Assembly: GCA_910584325.1 (NCBI GenBank)
Contig: CAJTZH010000038.1
Location: 1-24,278, forward strand
DNA: 24,278 nt
Direction: 5' to 3'
Source of the DNA: an uncultured Lachnospiraceae bacterium
Lineage (GTDB): Bacteria; Bacillota; Clostridia; Lachnospirales; Lachnospiraceae
A model generated the notes under the pieces. The model searched no databases. It was not told the DNA's origin and was given only the letters and a program-made list of their open reading frames with translations. Each line of letters opens with the position of its first letter. Within the stretch, counting starts at the first letter, position 1. The translations under genes were made by a program, and so were the position numbers. Below are positions 21,815 through 24,278 of this stretch, piece after piece.

Positions 21815-23185
21815 TTGGCAAAGACAAAAAGCAGCGCGTTTTTTTGTAAAGAATGCGGATATGAATCGGCAAAATGGTCCGGGCAGTGTCCGGCGTGTAA
21901 AGAATGGAATACATTTGTGGAGGAACCGGTTGTTAAGGACGCGAACGGAAGAAAAAAGGTAATGCAGCAGGCTGCGGAAACTCCGGTTACATTATCGGAA
22001 ATTTCGATTGAGAAGGAAGACAGGATGTCAACGGGCATTGGGGAACTGGACAGAGTTTTAGGCGGCGGAATTATTAAAGGTTCTCTTGTGTTAGTCGGCG
22101 GAGACCCGGGAATCGGCAAGTCAACGTTGTTGATTCAGACGTGCAGGCATCTTGCAGCAGACAATTACAAGGTGCTGTATATTTCCGGCGAAGAGTCGTT
22201 AAAGCAAATTAAACTTCGCGCAGAACGTATCGGAGACTTTAACGATAAGCTGTCGCTTCTTTGCGAGACGAACCTTGACAATGTAGAGGCGGCGCTTCGA
22301 AAATACATACCGGAGGTTGTAATCATTGATTCTATTCAGACAATGTATCGGGAGGAAATCGGTTCGGCTCCCGGAAGCGTCAGCCAGGTGCGTGAATCAA
22401 CCGCTGTATTAATGCAGCTTGCGAAAGGACTTGGCATATCTATTTTTATTGTCGGTCATGTCACAAAAGAAGGCGTTGTTGCGGGCCCCCGGGTTTTGGA
22501 GCACATGGTGGACACGGTTTTGTATTTTGAAGGCGACCGGCACGCGGCGTACCGTATTCTGCGTTCTGTTAAGAATCGTTTTGGCTCTACGAACGAAATC
22601 GGTGTTTTTGAGATGAGAGAGGATGGTCTTGCAGAGGTATTGAATGCATCCGAGTATATGCTCAGCGGAAGACTGGAGGATGCGCCGGGGTCGGTTGTCG
22701 CATGTCTGATTGAGGGTACAAGACCGATTTTAGTGGAAATTCAGGCACTCGTCTGTAGAACGAATTTTAACCTTCCGAGAAGAACGGCTGTCGGTACGGA
22801 CCCAAACCGGGTAAATCTGTTGATGGCAGTTTTAGAAAAACGGCTGGGACTGCGTTTGTCAGAGTGCGACGCGTACATTAATATTGCCGGCGGACTTAAA
22901 ATCAATGAACCGGCGCTGGATTTGGGCATTATTCTGGCTATTTTATCAAACTATAAAAATATGGAAATCGGAAACAAAACGATTGCATTCGGCGAGGTGG
23001 GATTATCGGGAGAAATCCGCGGTGTAAGCCAGCCCGAAGTCAGGGTCGCGGAAGCTGTAAAACTTGGTTTTGAACGGTGCGTTGTACCGGCAGTCTGCAT
23101 GAAAAATCTGGAAAAAATGAGAGATAAGATTCAATTAATCGGAGTGAAAAGTATAGCAGAAGCATTTAACATTGTAACCGGATAA
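21815..23185 (+). CDS. radA: DNA repair protein RadA (Sms)
   Basis: A RecA-like ATPase and branch-migration helicase used in recombinational repair and, in related bacteria, in natural transformation. The 456 aa carry all hallmarks: an N-terminal C4 zinc finger (C11, C14, C25, C28), Walker A GGDPGIGKST (95-104), Walker B-like VVIIDSIQT (168-176), the RadA-specific KNRFGST motif (253-259) and a C-terminal Lon-protease-like domain. The start is taken as TTG 21815, because GGAGG (21802-21806) sits eight bases before it and the protein then begins MAKTK as in the family. The ATG at 21800 contains that ribosome-binding site and lacks its own. Confidence 0.96.
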   Translation: MAKTKSSAFFCKECGYESAKWSGQCPACKEWNTFVEEPVVKDANGRKKVMQQAAETPVTLSEISIEKEDRMSTGIGELDRVLGGGIIKGSLVLVGGDPGIGKSTLLIQTCRHLAADNYKVLYISGEESLKQIKLRAERIGDFNDKLSLLCETNLDNVEAALRKYIPEVVIIDSIQTMYREEIGSAPGSVSQVRESTAVLMQLAKGLGISIFIVGHVTKEGVVAGPRVLEHMVDTVLYFEGDRHAAYRILRSVKNRFGSTNEIGVFEMREDGLAEVLNASEYMLSGRLEDAPGSVVACLIEGTRPILVEIQALVCRTNFNLPRRTAVGTDPNRVNLLMAVLEKRLGLRLSECDAYINIAGGLKINEPALDLGIILAILSNYKNMEIGNKTIAFGEVGLSGEIRGVSQPEVRVAEAVKLGFERCVVPAVCMKNLEKMRDKIQLIGVKSIAEAFNIVTG

Positions 23186-23217
23186 TAAAATTAACATGAA
23201 TTTAGGAGGGCTTTAAA

Positions 23218-23730
23218 GTGGTTATTTTAATTACAGGCGCTTCCCATGTTGGGAAAACAGCATTAGCACAGAAGATGATAAATCAGTACCACTATTCCTG
23301 TATATCGCTTGATTTATTAAAGATGGGACTTATCAGAAGCGGAAATACGCAGCTGTATCCGGAACAAGACGATGAATTGAAATCATATTTATGGCCCATT
23401 GTACGTGAAGTCATTAAAACAGCTATTGAAAATCAGCAAAATCTTATTATAGAAGGTATTTATATTCCGTTTGACTGGAGAAGAGATTTTGATGAATGGT
23501 ATCTACAGGAAATAAAGTATTTTTGTCTTGTGATGTCAAGAAGGTATATTGAGGAGCGTTTTGATGATATTAAAGCGTTTGCAAATATTATAGAACAGCG
23601 CGTGGATGATTCCTCTTGCACAAAAACGTCTGTATTAAAAGATAATCTATATAATCTTGAGATGTGCATAAAGTATGGCTGTAATTATATCTTGATTGAT
23701 AATGAGTATCAGGTTGATATTGAGTTATAA
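23218..23730 (+). CDS. P-loop NTPase, putative small-molecule kinase
   Basis: A 170-aa cytosolic protein with an N-terminal Walker A motif, GASHVGKT (7-14), after a short hydrophobic strand. The pattern of P-loop, a helix with LAQKM, and a mid-protein NLIIEGIYIP strand resembles adenylate/2-phosphoglycerate-like kinases or zeta-type ATPases, but no family is certain. Arg-rich SRRYIEER (about 107) could be a lid. No partner gene suggests a toxin-antitoxin system. The start is GTG with AGGAGGG seven bases upstream. It follows radA by 32 bases with no terminator, so it may be cotranscribed. Base composition is noticeably more A/T-rich than its neighbours. Confidence 0.75.
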   Translation: MVILITGASHVGKTALAQKMINQYHYSCISLDLLKMGLIRSGNTQLYPEQDDELKSYLWPIVREVIKTAIENQQNLIIEGIYIPFDWRRDFDEWYLQEIKYFCLVMSRRYIEERFDDIKAFANIIEQRVDDSSCTKTSVLKDNLYNLEMCIKYGCNYILIDNEYQVDIEL

Positions 23731-24243
23731 AAGGTTTTCTTATTTTATATGTGAAAGTTCTGATATGAATATGGGATATATGTGTATAAAAGTAAGACGA
23801 AATAGTTTTTATACTATGGAAGTGCGGTTCATAAATTTCGAAGCTTATACCAAATATGATTTTGTCAGTTTTATCAGATTCCGGGCATAGTATGTTGTTT
23901 ATAAAACTTATTTTTAGAGTATAGTAAAATATTAAATTTCGTTAGAAAAATGTTGCCTCTGTCAAAAGATAAAATTTTCCCATATTCTGCGTATGCATAT
24001 ACGAGCTGCATTTGTTTGCTGAATCTTTCTAAAGACGATTTAAAATTGGAATTGTTCGTTCAAGAGGTCTATGAGCGGGCGAAGAAAAAATGTCAAAAGA
24101 GATGAATTGGTTTAATATTAGTTTTAGCCGGCTCAAGGTGGTTTTGTTAGATGAAAATTTGTTGTGTTTTTGCATGATAAAATAGGATAAAAGGTCTTCG
24201 TGTTTTTTTATCAATTTTTTTGAAAAAAAATGCAAAAAAGATG
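23731..24243. other. AT-rich, largely non-coding stretch
   Basis: About 510 bases between the P-loop gene and the terminal promoter. No convincing gene, RNA or terminator is seen apart from one possible 51-codon ORF at 23950-24105. A weak inverted repeat, GATAAAA with TTTTATC, lies around 24176-24212. The last ~35 bases (TTTTTTTGAAAAAAAATGC, then AAAAAAG) form A- and T-tracts like an UP element. Confidence 0.6.
23950..24105 (+). CDS. Possible small ORF, 51 aa, unknown
   Basis: An open frame from ATG 23950 to TGA 24105. The predicted peptide (MLPLSKDKIFPYSAYAYTSC, ending in a helical KDDLKLELFVQEVYERAKKK segment) has the mixed composition of a real protein rather than a random AT-rich translation. 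There is no clear ribosome-binding site, and an in-frame stop lies six codons upstream. It could be a genuine small protein or the tail of a decayed gene; I recognise no family. Confidence 0.3.
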   Translation: MLPLSKDKIFPYSAYAYTSCICLLNLSKDDLKLELFVQEVYERAKKKCQKR

Positions 24244-24272
24244 TTGACTTCCTAAAATGGAAGTGATATTAT
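24244..24272 (+). promoter_or_regulatory. Very strong promoter leading out of the window
   Basis: TTGACT (24244-24249) and TATTAT (24267-24272) have a 17-base spacer; A/T-tracts lie directly upstream. The spacer contains a perfect inverted repeat, ACTTCC (24247-24252) and GGAAGT (24259-24264), around TAAAAT. Strength and UP-like tracts suit a stable-RNA or highly expressed gene just beyond the edge; the target is not visible. Confidence 0.75.
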
Positions 24273-24278
24273 AAATAA

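Noticed and set aside
23696..23890. 64-codon frame after the P-loop kinase gene
   Set aside because: It overlaps the kinase gene's end in another frame, lacks a ribosome-binding site, and its translation looks like random AT-rich sequence.
1..24278. CRISPR array, insertion sequence, phage genes, tRNA or rRNA
   Set aside because: No regularly spaced repeats, transposase-like or phage-like ORFs, or recognisable structural RNA sequence were found on either strand.

Overview
The window looks like a chromosomal stretch of a Gram-positive, low-to-mid GC clostridium, most likely of the Lachnospiraceae. The reasons are a McsA-McsB-ClpC protein-arginine-phosphorylation module, GTG and TTG starts behind strong GGAGG ribosome-binding sites, a dockerin/cohesin surface pair, and a conserved 137-aa protein of a kind I associate with Lachnospiraceae. 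The genus is an inference; no rRNA or tRNA gene lies inside the window.

Layout, left to right. The 3' part of dapF (lysine/meso-DAP synthesis) converges on prfC (release factor 3, minus strand) across a shared bidirectional terminator. Next is a two-gene operon with a strong promoter: a small HEXXH/CxxC protein resembling SprA-related putative metallopeptidases, then a secreted coiled-coil NlpC/P60 peptidoglycan hydrolase. Positions 4063-4536 hold two hairpins and a 47-codon remnant of a DHFR-like gene. A run of plus-strand genes follows: map (with an N-terminal SEC-C zinc motif) and a three-gene ABC-2 exporter. After a probable terminator comes carA-carB (carbamoyl phosphate synthetase, overlapping by one base), ended by a strong terminator.

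A consensus promoter (TTGACA-17-TATAAT) then drives a two-gene cell-surface operon. The first product is a secreted SH3/glucosaminidase/cadherin-like protein ending in a type I-like dockerin. The second starts with a cohesin-like domain and is anchored by a C-terminal membrane helix. This reads as a minimal, non-cellulosomal cohesin-dockerin system that would dock a peptidoglycan hydrolase onto the membrane.

The stress operon follows: a small GntR/YtrA-type regulator, mcsA, mcsB and clpC. The regulator occupies the position usually held by ctsR, and a 23-bp near-palindrome lies over its promoter. A related sequence lies before the next gene, a conserved 137-aa protein of unknown function. radA and a P-loop kinase-like gene follow. 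The last ~550 bp are AT-rich and mostly non-coding, with one possible 51-codon ORF, and end in a very strong promoter (TTGACT-17-TATTAT) that points out of the window and has an inverted repeat in its spacer. Its AT-rich upstream region is what I would expect of a stable-RNA promoter, but its target is not visible.

The best candidates for new biology are the cohesin/dockerin-tethered wall hydrolase and the GntR-headed mcsA-mcsB-clpC operon with its palindrome.
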